Positions 1 through 8,131 of a DNA stretch of 60,212 bases are shown in pieces. The DNA is from Gammaproteobacteria bacterium. Its GTDB lineage: Bacteria > Pseudomonadota > Gammaproteobacteria > Pseudomonadales > Azotimanducaceae. The translations under genes and the position numbers were made by a program. How positions within the stretch are numbered: position 1 is the first letter of the stretch; each line of letters begins with the position of its first letter. The notes under the pieces were generated by a model. That model saw only the letters and a program-made list of their open reading frames with translations. It ran no database searches and was not told where the DNA came from. Where the stretch lies: assembly GCA_003247835.1 (NCBI GenBank), contig QJYB01000060.1, positions 1 through 60,212 of the forward strand. The letters run 5' to 3'.

Positions 1-1166
1 ACCCGGCCGCGAGCCCACACGGCTACGGGTCTCGTCAGGGCGGTCAGATCGGTGAGCGGATCGCCATCGACGATCAGCACGTCCGCCTCCATCCCGGCGA
101 CCAGGCGTCCGGTGCGCCAACCGAGCCCTATTCCCAGGGCGGCGCGGGAGGTCGCCGTCCTCAGTACGGTTTCCGGCTCGAGCGCCGCCACCGCGGCGAA
201 CACCGACAGTGCCTCCGGCAGGTGGTGATGGAACACGCCCGGTATGCCGGCATCCGTGGAAGCCATGAACGGAACGCCGAGAGAGTGCATGTCGACCAGG
301 GCCGCGCGCATGCCGGTCAGTGTGGCGCTGTTCGCGTCGAGCATGCGCTGCCAGCCGCGGTTGATGGTGGGAGACACCCAGGTGCCGCGCGTCGCCATGG
401 CGAGGGCCACGTCAGGCCGGTAGTCGGTGGCCCAGCCCGCTTCACCCACCCAGGAGCAGTGCTCGACGCTGTGCACGCCTGCCTGCACCGCGGCTTCGAT
501 GCCGGGGGTGCCGTGACAGTGAGCGGCGACGGGATATCCCGAAGCCCGGGCGTGGTCGACGATGCGGGTGAGGGTTTCCAGTTCGAACTGGGGCGCCAGG
601 GGTCGTGAGCCCCGGGTGAACCGGCCACCGGTGGCCATCACTTTGATGAGATCCACCTGCCTGGCGCGCTGGCGATCTATGACGGCTATGGCCGCCGCAG
701 CATCTGCTGCCTCGCCGCCCCAGAAATGGCAGTGACCGCCGACACTGGTGACGGGTTGACCCGCGCAGAGCAGCCGGGGTCCGGATGCCTCACCTCGCGC
801 CACCGCGTCCCGGAGCTCGAGCTCGAACCAGTGCCCGCCTCCCAGATCCCGGGCGCTCGTGATACCGGCTGCAACCATGGCAGCGGCCCGCTGGCGCATG
901 GCGGTCGGATCGGGCTGCTCATCGGCAGCCGGTGGTTGTGTTCGTTCCGGGTCGAGCACCATGTGCACGTGGGCATCGACGAGACCGGGCAATGCAGTAC
1001 AGCCGGGCAGCTGGATGGCCGAGCCGGCCTCCTTCGCGGACAGCGTGTCCCGTCCACAGACGGCCTCGATCCGGTCGTCGGCCAGCACCAGCGTGTCCGC
1101 CGTCAACCGGTGCTCCCCGTCCCAGATGTTGAGCCCGGTGAGCACGGTGCGTCCGACGCCGCTCAT
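1..1166 (-). CDS. amidohydrolase family protein (C-terminus cut by window edge)
   Basis: A metal-dependent hydrolase of the amidohydrolase superfamily, imidazolonepropionase-like branch. The ATG is at 1166 and the frame is open to base 1, so 388 codons are visible and the C-terminus is missing. The metal-site motif DAHVH lies near residues 64-68. Further along are LIKVMATGG (probable bridging lysine), AAHCHG and VEHCSW (metal histidines) and STDAGIPG (catalytic aspartate). A C-terminal LVAGMEADVLIVD is typical of the family. No signal peptide is seen. The start overlaps the dctM stop by 4 nt (ATGA), so it is probably translated with the TRAP permease and may act on the imported compound. The substrate is unknown. 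Confidence 0.85.
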   Translation of the reverse strand, partial: MSGVGRTVLTGLNIWDGEHRLTADTLVLADDRIEAVCGRDTLSAKEAGSAIQLPGCTALPGLVDAHVHMVLDPERTQPPAADEQPDPTAMRQRAAAMVAAGITSARDLGGGHWFELELRDAVARGEASGPRLLCAGQPVTSVGGHCHFWGGEAADAAAAIAVIDRQRARQVDLIKVMATGGRFTRGSRPLAPQFELETLTRIVDHARASGYPVAAHCHGTPGIEAAVQAGVHSVEHCSWVGEAGWATDYRPDVALAMATRGTWVSPTINRGWQRMLDANSATLTGMRAALVDMHSLGVPFMASTDAGIPGVFHHHLPEALSVFAAVAALEPETVLRTATSRAALGIGLGWRTGRLVAGMEADVLIVDGDPLTDLTALTRPVAVWARGR

Positions 1167-2521
1167 CCGGAAGACCCGTAGAGCAGATCCGGCAGCCAGG
1201 TGGCGAGCGCCGGCCAGGCGAGCAGAATCAGCAGCACGGCGATCTGCAGCATGACAAACGGCACCACGCCCCGATAGATGGCGCCGGTCGGAATGGTCTG
1301 GGGCGTCACACCACGCAGGTAGAAGAGCGCGAAACCGAACGGTGGGGTGAGAAACGAAGTCTGCAGGTTGACGGCGATCAGCACGCCAAGCCAGACCGGA
1401 TCCACGCCCATACCCAGCAGGATGGGTCCGACGATGGGTACGACCACGAACGTGATCTCGATGAAATCCAGCATGAAGCCGAGTAGAAAGATCACCACCA
1501 TGACGATGCCCAACGCCATCCACATTCCGCCCGGCAGTCCGTCGAACCAGCCCTGAACCACTCCGTCGCCGCCATAGCCTCGGAAAACCAGGGAAAACAT
1601 GGATGCGCCGATGAGAATGAAGAAGACCATGGACGTGGTCGTCAGCGTCTGACGGCAGACCTCACTCAGCCGGGCGCCATTGAGCTCGCCTTTGAGTACG
1701 CCCAGCAGCAATGCTCCCATGGCACCGACCCCTGCGGCTTCCGTCGGGGTGGCGAAGCCCCCGAGGATGGAGCCGAGTACGATGACGATCAGGGCCAGCG
1801 GTGGCGCCAGGTTGGCGGCGAGCCGACCGGTGGCGTGGGTCACCACGCTGGTGTCTGCCTGGACGCTCTTACGTGCCGATAGGAATGCGTACCCCGCGTA
1901 GAACACCACCAGCAGCAGTCCGGGCGCCAGAGAGCCGGCAAAGAGATCGCCGACGGAGACGGTGTCCGGAGCATAGATGCCGGCGTCGAGCTGGGCCCGC
2001 TGATAAGCGTTGCCGAGCACGTCACCGAGCAGCACCAGGGCGATGGACGGCGGGATGATCTGCCCGAGCGTCCCGGTCGCGGCGATGGTGCCTGTCGCCA
2101 GGCGAGGGTCGTAGCCCTGGTTGAGCATGGATGGCAGCGCCATGAGACCCATGGTGACGACGGTTGCGCCGACGATACCCGTGCTGGCGGCCATCAGCAT
2201 GCCCACACCGATCACGGCGAGCGCGAGCCCGCCGCGGAAACCGCCGAGCAGCTTTGTCATGGACTCGAGCAGGGCTTCGGCAATGCGCGTCTTCTCCAGC
2301 ACGACGCCCATGAACACGAACAGCGGCACCGCCAGCATCGTCTGGTTGGTCATGATGCCGAACAGCCGGTTCGGCAGAAAACCGAGATCGTTCGGATTGA
2401 AGCTCCCGGTGAGAATGCCGACGAAGGCGAACAGCAGCGCCACGCCGGCGAGCGTCAGCGCCACCGGGTAGCCGGCCAGCAGGGCTCCGAAGGTGGCGCC
2501 GAACATGAGCAGCGGCGTCAT
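1163..2521 (-). CDS. dctM: TRAP transporter large permease subunit DctM
   Basis: The large membrane subunit (452 aa) of a tripartite ATP-independent periplasmic transporter, which takes up organic acids or related solutes with sodium. The protein is hydrophobic throughout, with about 12 helices. It carries the family's N-terminal GYPVALTLAG, an internal TATGTLGQIIPPSIALVLLG stretch and FGFALFYLRGV near the C-terminus. The dctQ stop and this ATG are one base apart, and the stop overlaps the amidohydrolase start. The periplasmic binding protein DctP is not upstream, where ubiA lies. It could be beyond base 1. Confidence 0.93.
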   Translation of the reverse strand: MTPLLMFGATFGALLAGYPVALTLAGVALLFAFVGILTGSFNPNDLGFLPNRLFGIMTNQTMLAVPLFVFMGVVLEKTRIAEALLESMTKLLGGFRGGLALAVIGVGMLMAASTGIVGATVVTMGLMALPSMLNQGYDPRLATGTIAATGTLGQIIPPSIALVLLGDVLGNAYQRAQLDAGIYAPDTVSVGDLFAGSLAPGLLLVVFYAGYAFLSARKSVQADTSVVTHATGRLAANLAPPLALIVIVLGSILGGFATPTEAAGVGAMGALLLGVLKGELNGARLSEVCRQTLTTTSMVFFILIGASMFSLVFRGYGGDGVVQGWFDGLPGGMWMALGIVMVVIFLLGFMLDFIEITFVVVPIVGPILLGMGVDPVWLGVLIAVNLQTSFLTPPFGFALFYLRGVTPQTIPTGAIYRGVVPFVMLQIAVLLILLAWPALATWLPDLLYGSSG

Positions 2522-2522
2522 C

Positions 2523-2981
2523 TCAACGGGTTTCCATGAGAAGCCTGACGGTGCGGGCGATCTCGGCGAGTCCCTGCAGGCAGAGCAGCAGCGCCATGAC
2601 AGGAATGAGCGTCTTCAGTACGAAAATACCGGGGATTCCGCCAACCTCCGGTGAACCTTCCCGGATCCGCCAGGCGGCGCTCACGTAAGGGACGGAGGAG
2701 AAGAACAGGGTCAGGCAGACGGGCAGGAGAAAGACCAGGTGGCCCAGCAGATTCACCCACCCGCGCTGGCGTTCCGACAGGCGGCTGTAGAGCACGTCCA
2801 CCCGCACGTGCTCGTCGAGCTTGGCGGTGTAGGCGATGCCCAGCATGAAGGCGGTGGCGTGCAGGTAGATGGCGGACTCCTGAAGCGCGACGGCGCCGAC
2901 GTCGAAGCCGTAGCGGAGTATCACCACGAGACCGGTGACGACGCCCATGATCAGGGTCAGCCACGAAACCGCGCGGCCCAC
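2523..2981 (-). CDS. dctQ: TRAP transporter small permease subunit DctQ
   Basis: The four-helix small subunit of the same TRAP transporter (about 152 aa from a GTG at 2981). Hydrophobic segments begin at SWLTLIMGVV and recur through QESAIYLHATAFMLGIAY, LLGHLVFLLPVCLTLFF and LIPVMALLLCLQGL. The reading frame stays open and family-like upstream (LIQLIDRITAG before the GTG). The true start may therefore be a rarer codon near 3014, next to the ubiA stop at 3011. The order ubiA-dctQ-dctM-amidohydrolase suggests one transcript, although ubiA is functionally unrelated. Confidence 0.85.
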   Translation of the reverse strand: MGRAVSWLTLIMGVVTGLVVILRYGFDVGAVALQESAIYLHATAFMLGIAYTAKLDEHVRVDVLYSRLSERQRGWVNLLGHLVFLLPVCLTLFFSSVPYVSAAWRIREGSPEVGGIPGIFVLKTLIPVMALLLCLQGLAEIARTVRLLMETR

Positions 2982-3010
2982 CCCTGCCGTGATCCGGTCG
3001 ATCAGCTGGA

Positions 3011-4000
3011 TCAGAGCGTGGTCCCGAAGAAGCTGGCGCCCTTAAGCAGGGGCAGGAAGTTCGCGTCGAACACGGCACCCGCGAAGAGCACGAAACCGAC
3101 CCAGACGTTGTTACGGAAGGCCTCGAAGCAGGCGTCCCGGGCACGGTGGCGGATCAGGAACTGCTGGTAGAGGAACAGGCCCATCGACGCGGCGACGGCG
3201 AGTCGGAAACCGGCCCCCGCCTCGGAGACCTCGGCGAACAGAATCAATGCAACCAGGGTGATCGCCTGCAGCAGGCCGATCATCAGCCTGTCCAGGTTGC
3301 CGAACAGGATGGCGGTGGACCGTACGCCGATCTTCAGATCGTCCTCCCGGTCCACCATGGCATACATGCTGTCGTAGGCGACGATCCAGGTCATGCTGGC
3401 GATGAACAGCAGCCAGCTCTCGAGTGGCAGCGCCCCGCGTACGGCGGCATAGGCCATGATCAGCCCCCAGCTGAACGCCGCACCCAGCACCACCTGCGGC
3501 ACGTAGGTCCAGCGTTTCATCAGCGGGTAGATGGCGGCGATGCCGAGACCCGCCACCGCAAGCAGTCGGCTGAGCGGGTTGAGAAACAGCAACAGGCTTC
3601 CGGCTGCCATGACCAGGATGGCGAACAGCGCCACGGCGCTGGCCGTGGTGATCCGCCCCGTGGCGAGCGGCCGATCGGCGGTGCGTTTCACGTGCCCGTC
3701 GATTCTGCGGTCGGCGATGTCGTTGATCACGCAGCCGGCGGAGCGCATCAGCCAGGTACCGAGCGTGAAGATGACGATCAGTCCGACCGGTGGCAGACCG
3801 TCAGCGGCGAGCCACAGCGCGGCGAGGGTGGGCCAGAGCAGCAGCAGTGTCCCTACCGGCCGGTCGAGGCGCATGAGCGCGACATAAGGCTCCGTGAGCT
3901 CACGCCACGCGTCGACGTCGATGGACGCGAGCCTCTGCACACCTGCTTTCAACTTACCTGCCCTTGATCCGGATGGGTAATCGGCCCTGGATCGCCTCAC
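3011..4000 (-). CDS. ubiA: 4-hydroxybenzoate polyprenyltransferase UbiA
   Basis: Integral membrane prenyltransferase that attaches the polyprenyl tail to 4-hydroxybenzoate in ubiquinone synthesis. Both aspartate-rich magnesium/diphosphate motifs are present: NDIADRRIDGHVKRTADRP and YAMVDREDDLKIGVRSTA. The N-terminal DRPVGTLLLLWPTLAALW is the family signature. The GTG at 4000 gives 329 aa, longer than the usual 290 or so; a GTG about 20 codons downstream would be nearer the norm. No chorismate lyase gene (ubiC) is adjacent. Confidence 0.92.
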   Translation of the reverse strand: MRRSRADYPSGSRAGKLKAGVQRLASIDVDAWRELTEPYVALMRLDRPVGTLLLLWPTLAALWLAADGLPPVGLIVIFTLGTWLMRSAGCVINDIADRRIDGHVKRTADRPLATGRITTASAVALFAILVMAAGSLLLFLNPLSRLLAVAGLGIAAIYPLMKRWTYVPQVVLGAAFSWGLIMAYAAVRGALPLESWLLFIASMTWIVAYDSMYAMVDREDDLKIGVRSTAILFGNLDRLMIGLLQAITLVALILFAEVSEAGAGFRLAVAASMGLFLYQQFLIRHRARDACFEAFRNNVWVGFVLFAGAVFDANFLPLLKGASFFGTTL

Positions 4001-4180
4001 TCACAGCAGCATCCACCGCCCGATCGCGGCATGGTAGCGGAAACGGCGCGCCAAGGGATGCCCGTCGAATTGATTTTTGGGGAGTGGGAAAGTAGCGTAC
4101 GCGCCTTGTTCAGCCGCCGCGGTCCCGACAACGCTGGGCGCGCCTGGAGCCAGCGGCGGCAGCATCGAAGAAGGTAGAGC
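4001..4180. other. divergent spacer ubiA / rubredoxin
   Basis: A 180-base spacer between divergent genes. On the plus strand, TTGATT at 4070-4075 and TAGCGT at 4093-4098 are 17 bases apart and could be a weak sigma-70 promoter for the rubredoxin gene. An AAGG at 4171-4174 fits its ribosome binding site. I see no reading frame or RNA gene here. Confidence 0.35.
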
Positions 4181-4348
4181 ATGCGAAAGTGGCAGTGCAT
4201 CGTCTGTGGTTGGATCTATGACGAGGCAGAGGGGTGCGAGGAGGAGAACATCCCGCCCGGAACACGCTGGGAGGACGTGCCCGAGGACTTCGTCTGTCCC
4301 GAATGCGGGGTCAGCAAGGAAGACTTCGAGATGATCGAGATCGGCTGA
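4181..4348 (+). CDS. rubredoxin
   Basis: A 55-residue single-iron electron carrier. The sequence begins MRKWQCIVCGWIYDEAEG and ends with CPECGVSKEDFEMIEIG. The two CxxC-type knuckles (CIVCG and CPECG) bind one Fe by four cysteines, and the aromatic and proline residues between them match the family. It is a small soluble cytoplasmic protein, probably feeding electrons to an oxygenase, rubrerythrin or similar acceptor; no rubredoxin reductase or alkane hydroxylase is adjacent. The start is supported by AAGG 7 bases upstream. A rubredoxin upstream of a divergent ubiA also occurs in pseudomonads. Confidence 0.95.
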   Translation: MRKWQCIVCGWIYDEAEGCEEENIPPGTRWEDVPEDFVCPECGVSKEDFEMIEIG

Positions 4349-4388
4349 GACCCGACTCGATGCCCGCTACCCCATACGGAGCCCTGCC

Positions 4389-5666
4389 ATGAACCTCACC
4401 GTCCGCATACTCATCGGCATGGCTGCCGGACTCGTGCTCGGCACCCTGATCAAGCTCGCCGGCGTACCTGCCGATCACTTTATTTCCGTGTACCTCGTGG
4501 ACGGCGTGCTGGATGCGGGTGGTGACATCTTCATCCGCAGTCTGCAGCTCATGGTCGTGCCGCTGGTCTTCGTGTCGCTGGTCTGCGGAGCAGCGAGCCT
4601 GGGAGGTCACGGCAACATGGGTCGGGTCGGCGGCAAGACCGTCGGCCTGTACCTGATCACCACCGGCATAGCCATCAGCATCGCGCTGCTGCTGGCGCTG
4701 ATCATCGGCCCCGGTGAGGGCGCGGCTTCTGCAGGTCTCGTCACGCCGGACTTCCAGCCCAAGCCGACGGAAAGCATCAAGGACACGCTGGTCAACATCT
4801 TCCCGACGAATCCGGTCAATGCCATGGCCGAAGGGAACATGCTGCAGATCATCGTCTTCGCGCTGCTGTTCGGCGTTGCGCTCAGCCGGACCGGAGAAGC
4901 GGGTCGGCGCGTCAACGTCGTCTTCGACGATCTGAACGAGATACTCATGAAGCTCATCACCATGCTGATCGAGCTGGCGCCTTATGGCGTTTTCTGCCTC
5001 ATGACCGTGCTCTTCACCCGGATCGGCTGGCAGGAAATCGACAAGCTCATCGCCTACTTCATGACAGTCGTTCTGGCGCTGATCGTCCACGCCTCGGTCG
5101 TATATCCGTCGCTGCTCACAGTGCTCGCGCGCGTCAATCCCGTCACCTTCTTCAACAAGATGCGCGAGCCCATGCTCGTTGCCTTCTCCACATCGTCCAG
5201 CGGCGCGACGCTGCCGGTGACCCTGCGGACGGTGGAGCGAAGGGTCGGGGTGAAGAACGAAGTAGCCTCCTTCGCGATACCGCTGGGCGCGACGATCAAC
5301 ATGGACGGCACCGCCATCATGCAGGGCGTGGCGACGGTATTCATCGCGCAGATCTACCATATAGATCTGACGTTCGTGGATTACCTTATGGTGATTCTCA
5401 CGGCGACCATGGCCTCCATCGGCACCGCCGGCGTACCCGGCGTGGGTCTCATCATGCTGGCCATGGTACTCAAGCAGGTCGGCCTTCCCGTGGAGGGGAT
5501 CGGCCTCATCCTGGGCATCGATCGCCTGCTGGACATGCTGCGTACCGCCGTGAACGTTGTGGGCGACGGCACCGTGGCCACCATCGTTGCGCGAACGGAG
5601 AACGATCTCGACCTGGACGTCTTCAACGATCCGGATGCCGGTCGTGTCATCGACGGCGCCGACTGA
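4389..5666 (+). CDS. dicarboxylate/amino acid:cation symporter (DAACS family)
   Basis: A 425-residue inner-membrane symporter of the DctA/GltP (SLC1-like) family, importing C4-dicarboxylates or glutamate/aspartate with protons or sodium. The serine-rich re-entrant loop AFSTSSSGATLPVTLR and the signature NMDGTAIMQGVATVFIAQ in helix 7 are both clear, followed by the second re-entrant loop GTAGVPGVGLIML. The C-terminal DRLLDMLRTAVNVVGDG contains the substrate-binding Asp/Arg/Asn region. It follows the rubredoxin gene by 40 bases and converges on recG, with 24 bases between the two stops. Sequence alone does not separate dicarboxylate from amino acid use. Confidence 0.93.
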   Translation: MNLTVRILIGMAAGLVLGTLIKLAGVPADHFISVYLVDGVLDAGGDIFIRSLQLMVVPLVFVSLVCGAASLGGHGNMGRVGGKTVGLYLITTGIAISIALLLALIIGPGEGAASAGLVTPDFQPKPTESIKDTLVNIFPTNPVNAMAEGNMLQIIVFALLFGVALSRTGEAGRRVNVVFDDLNEILMKLITMLIELAPYGVFCLMTVLFTRIGWQEIDKLIAYFMTVVLALIVHASVVYPSLLTVLARVNPVTFFNKMREPMLVAFSTSSSGATLPVTLRTVERRVGVKNEVASFAIPLGATINMDGTAIMQGVATVFIAQIYHIDLTFVDYLMVILTATMASIGTAGVPGVGLIMLAMVLKQVGLPVEGIGLILGIDRLLDMLRTAVNVVGDGTVATIVARTENDLDLDVFNDPDAGRVIDGAD

Positions 5667-5690
5667 TAGCCGGCTTCCGCGGTGTTTTCT

Positions 5691-7703
5691 TCACACCCCG
5701 GCGTGACCGGAATCGGCGGGGGCCCAGATGCCGAGCAGCCGCGCGGCCGTCGACGGGTCTTCGGCGAGTAACGTATCACCCCGGCGTACAACCTCAGGAA
5801 TCAGATGCGCATGCGTGCGCAGATCGGCGATACGGAACTGCTGCTCGCCGGTCTGGCGCGTGCCCATCAGATCGCCTGGACCGCGGATTTTCAGATCTTC
5901 CTCGGCGATCTGGAACCCGTCCTGACTCTCCCGGATCACCGAGAGACGCTGGCGGCCCGTTTCGGAGAGTGGCGTTGCATAGAGCAATACGCAGTGTGAG
6001 GCGTGGCCACCGCGACCGACCCTGCCGCGAAGCTGATGCAGCTGCGCGAGCCCCATGCGCTCCGGGTTTTCGATCACCATGAGTGTTGCGTTGGGCACGT
6101 CGACGCCCACCTCGACCACAGTCGTCGCCAGCAGAAGCTCGAGCTCACCGCCTTTGAAACGGGACATGACGTCCGCCTTCTCGGCACTCTTCATGCGTCC
6201 GTGCAGGACACCGATACGGATGCCGGGCAGACCTTCGGCGAGCAGCGGCTCGAGCTCTTCCACAGACATGGCCTCCAGCGCATCCGAGATTTCGATCAGC
6301 GGGCATACCCAGTAGACCTGGCGACCCGCTTCGATCTCCGCCGCAACCCTGGTGATCACCTCGTGCCGACGATCGTCCGCCACGGCCACGGTGGTGATGG
6401 GTTGCCTGCCTGCCGGCAGCTCATCGAGCGTCGAGACGTCCATGTCCGCGTACAGCGCCATGGTCAGCGTCCGGGGAATGGGGGTGGCGGTCATGACCAG
6501 CTGGTGCGGCAGCGTACCCTTGTCTTTCAGCGCCATGCGCTGGTGCACGCCGAAGCGGTGCTGCTCGTCAACCACGGTCAGCGCCAGTCGGGCGAAGCGC
6601 ACCTGATCCTGAAACAGGGCGTGGGTGCCGACGGCGACCAGGGCTTCGCCGGATTCGATGGCGCCGACCACCCGTTTCCGTTCACCGGCGGTCTGCGAGC
6701 CGGCGAGCAGAACGACCTGGATGCCGAGCGGCTCCAGCCAGGCGACGAAGTTCAGATAGTGTTGCTCTGCCAGGATCTCCGTCGGCGCCATCAGCGCTGT
6801 CTGCGCGCCGTGTTCTGCCGCGCGGATCGCGGCGAAGGCCGCGACCACCGTCTTGCCGGAGCCGACGTCTCCCTGGAGCAGGCGCAGCATGGGTCGGTCC
6901 TGCGCCAGGTCTTCGAGCACTTCGGTGGTCACCCGGCGTTGGGCAGCGGTGAGACGGAATCCCAGATGCCTGAGCAGAACCCGGCCGAGGTGCGCCGCCT
7001 GAGGGAGCGCCAGGGTTCTGATCCCGGCCCGATCGGACTGTCGTCGTCGCATGACTAGGTAGTAGGCAGTCAGCTCGTCCAGAGCGATCCGGGCCTGTGC
7101 TTCGGCGATCTCCTCGCTCGAGGCATCCGCCGGCGGGCGGTGCAGGAAGCGCAGATCCGAGTAAGGAGTCCCGTCCGATTCCGGCCACTCGCGGGAGAGC
7201 AGCTGGTCGATCAGGCCCCGCAACCTGGTCTGACCCAGTCCCCGGGTCGTCGGATAGATGGGGGTCAACTCGGGCTCTGGTGCCGGCGGCGGTGACGGGT
7301 ACGTCCGGTACTCGGGGTGGATCATCTCGAGCCCTTCCCTAGAGAGTCTCGCCTGGCCGAAAGCGCGAACGTGATTGCCAGGACGCAGCGCGTTCTCCTG
7401 AGCCCGGGAGAAATAGAAGTAGCGCAGTCGCAGAAAGCCGGTCCCATCTTCCAGGGTGACCACGAGGCTGCGGCGGCGACCATAGGCCAGCCGGGCATCG
7501 ACGATCTGGCCTTCCACCAGACCTTCCTGCTCGACCACCAGGCTGCCGAGCGGGATCAGCCGTGACCGGTCCTGATATCTGAGCGGCAGGTGCAGGAGCA
7601 GGTCGAGCAGTCGCGTGATGCCCATCCGGCCGAGCTGCTCGGTCAGCGCCGGGCCGACGCCCTTGAGCGTGCGTACCGGAGCGGACGGGTCGGCCGCGGT
7701 CAC
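5691..7703 (-). CDS. recG: ATP-dependent DNA helicase RecG
   Basis: Branch-migration helicase that remodels stalled forks and Holliday junctions; 670 aa, close to the usual 690. The N-terminal [17 protein letters not shown] helix-hairpin-helix-like segment leads into the wedge (OB) domain. Superfamily-2 motifs follow: Walker A GDVGSGKT near residues 278-285, [21 protein letters not shown] and the C-terminal [15 protein letters not shown]. It starts with GTG at 7703, overlapping the ridA stop by 4 nt (GTGA), so translation is probably coupled. It is the last gene of the rpoZ-spoT-ridA-recG unit. Confidence 0.97.
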   Translation of the reverse strand: MTAADPSAPVRTLKGVGPALTEQLGRMGITRLLDLLLHLPLRYQDRSRLIPLGSLVVEQEGLVEGQIVDARLAYGRRRSLVVTLEDGTGFLRLRYFYFSRAQENALRPGNHVRAFGQARLSREGLEMIHPEYRTYPSPPPAPEPELTPIYPTTRGLGQTRLRGLIDQLLSREWPESDGTPYSDLRFLHRPPADASSEEIAEAQARIALDELTAYYLVMRRRQSDRAGIRTLALPQAAHLGRVLLRHLGFRLTAAQRRVTTEVLEDLAQDRPMLRLLQGDVGSGKTVVAAFAAIRAAEHGAQTALMAPTEILAEQHYLNFVAWLEPLGIQVVLLAGSQTAGERKRVVGAIESGEALVAVGTHALFQDQVRFARLALTVVDEQHRFGVHQRMALKDKGTLPHQLVMTATPIPRTLTMALYADMDVSTLDELPAGRQPITTVAVADDRRHEVITRVAAEIEAGRQVYWVCPLIEISDALEAMSVEELEPLLAEGLPGIRIGVLHGRMKSAEKADVMSRFKGGELELLLATTVVEVGVDVPNATLMVIENPERMGLAQLHQLRGRVGRGGHASHCVLLYATPLSETGRQRLSVIRESQDGFQIAEEDLKIRGPGDLMGTRQTGEQQFRIADLRTHAHLIPEVVRRGDTLLAEDPSTAARLLGIWAPADSGHAGV

Positions 7704-8098
7704 GAGGCCGGTCGGGCGGCTCCCGTCACCATGATGCCCTCGATCTCCACCGCGGCACCTCTCGGTAGCGCGGCGACGCCGACGGCGGCCCGGGCGGGAT
7801 AGGGCGTCGGCACGTGTTCGGCCATGACCTCGTTCACCGTCGCGAAATCGCCGAGATCCGTGAGATAGACCGTGAGCTTCACGAGGTCCGCCAGGCTGCC
7901 ACCGGCGGCTTCCGCCACCGCGGCCAGGTTCCGGAACACCTGGTGCGTCTGCTCGGCGACGTCTTCGCTGACCAGGGTCATGGTGGACGGATCAAGCGGA
8001 ATCTGCCCGGACAGAAACACCAGGCCAGCGCTGGCAATGGCCTGGGAGTAGGTACCGATGGCGGCAGGTGCCGCTTCCGTGCTGATCGGTTGCTTCAT
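7700..8098 (-). CDS. ridA: RidA family 2-iminobutanoate/2-iminopropanoate deaminase
   Basis: A 132-residue YjgF/YER057c/UK114 protein, normally a trimer, that hydrolyses reactive enamine/imine intermediates such as 2-aminoacrylate released by PLP enzymes. It has GTYSQA near the N-terminus, [10 protein letters not shown] and [20 protein letters not shown], which contains the conserved substrate-binding arginine and the terminal glutamate. It sits between spoT (33-base gap) and recG (4-nt overlap), a gene order common in gammaproteobacteria. Confidence 0.95.
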   Translation of the reverse strand: MKQPISTEAAPAAIGTYSQAIASAGLVFLSGQIPLDPSTMTLVSEDVAEQTHQVFRNLAAVAEAAGGSLADLVKLTVYLTDLGDFATVNEVMAEHVPTPYPARAAVGVAALPRGAAVEIEGIMVTGAARPAS

Positions 8099-8131
8099 GA
8101 CGGTTTCCGTTGTGCTGAACGCCCTCTCGCG

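Noticed and set aside
2518-3144. Alternative frame over dctQ and the ubiA end
   Set aside because: Arg/Pro-rich shadow; the dctQ frame has the expected four helices.
5667-5690. Terminator between the symporter gene and recG
   Set aside because: A short GGTGT/ACACC pairing exists near 5680-5697, but the stem is only five pairs and partly inside recG; not strong enough to call.
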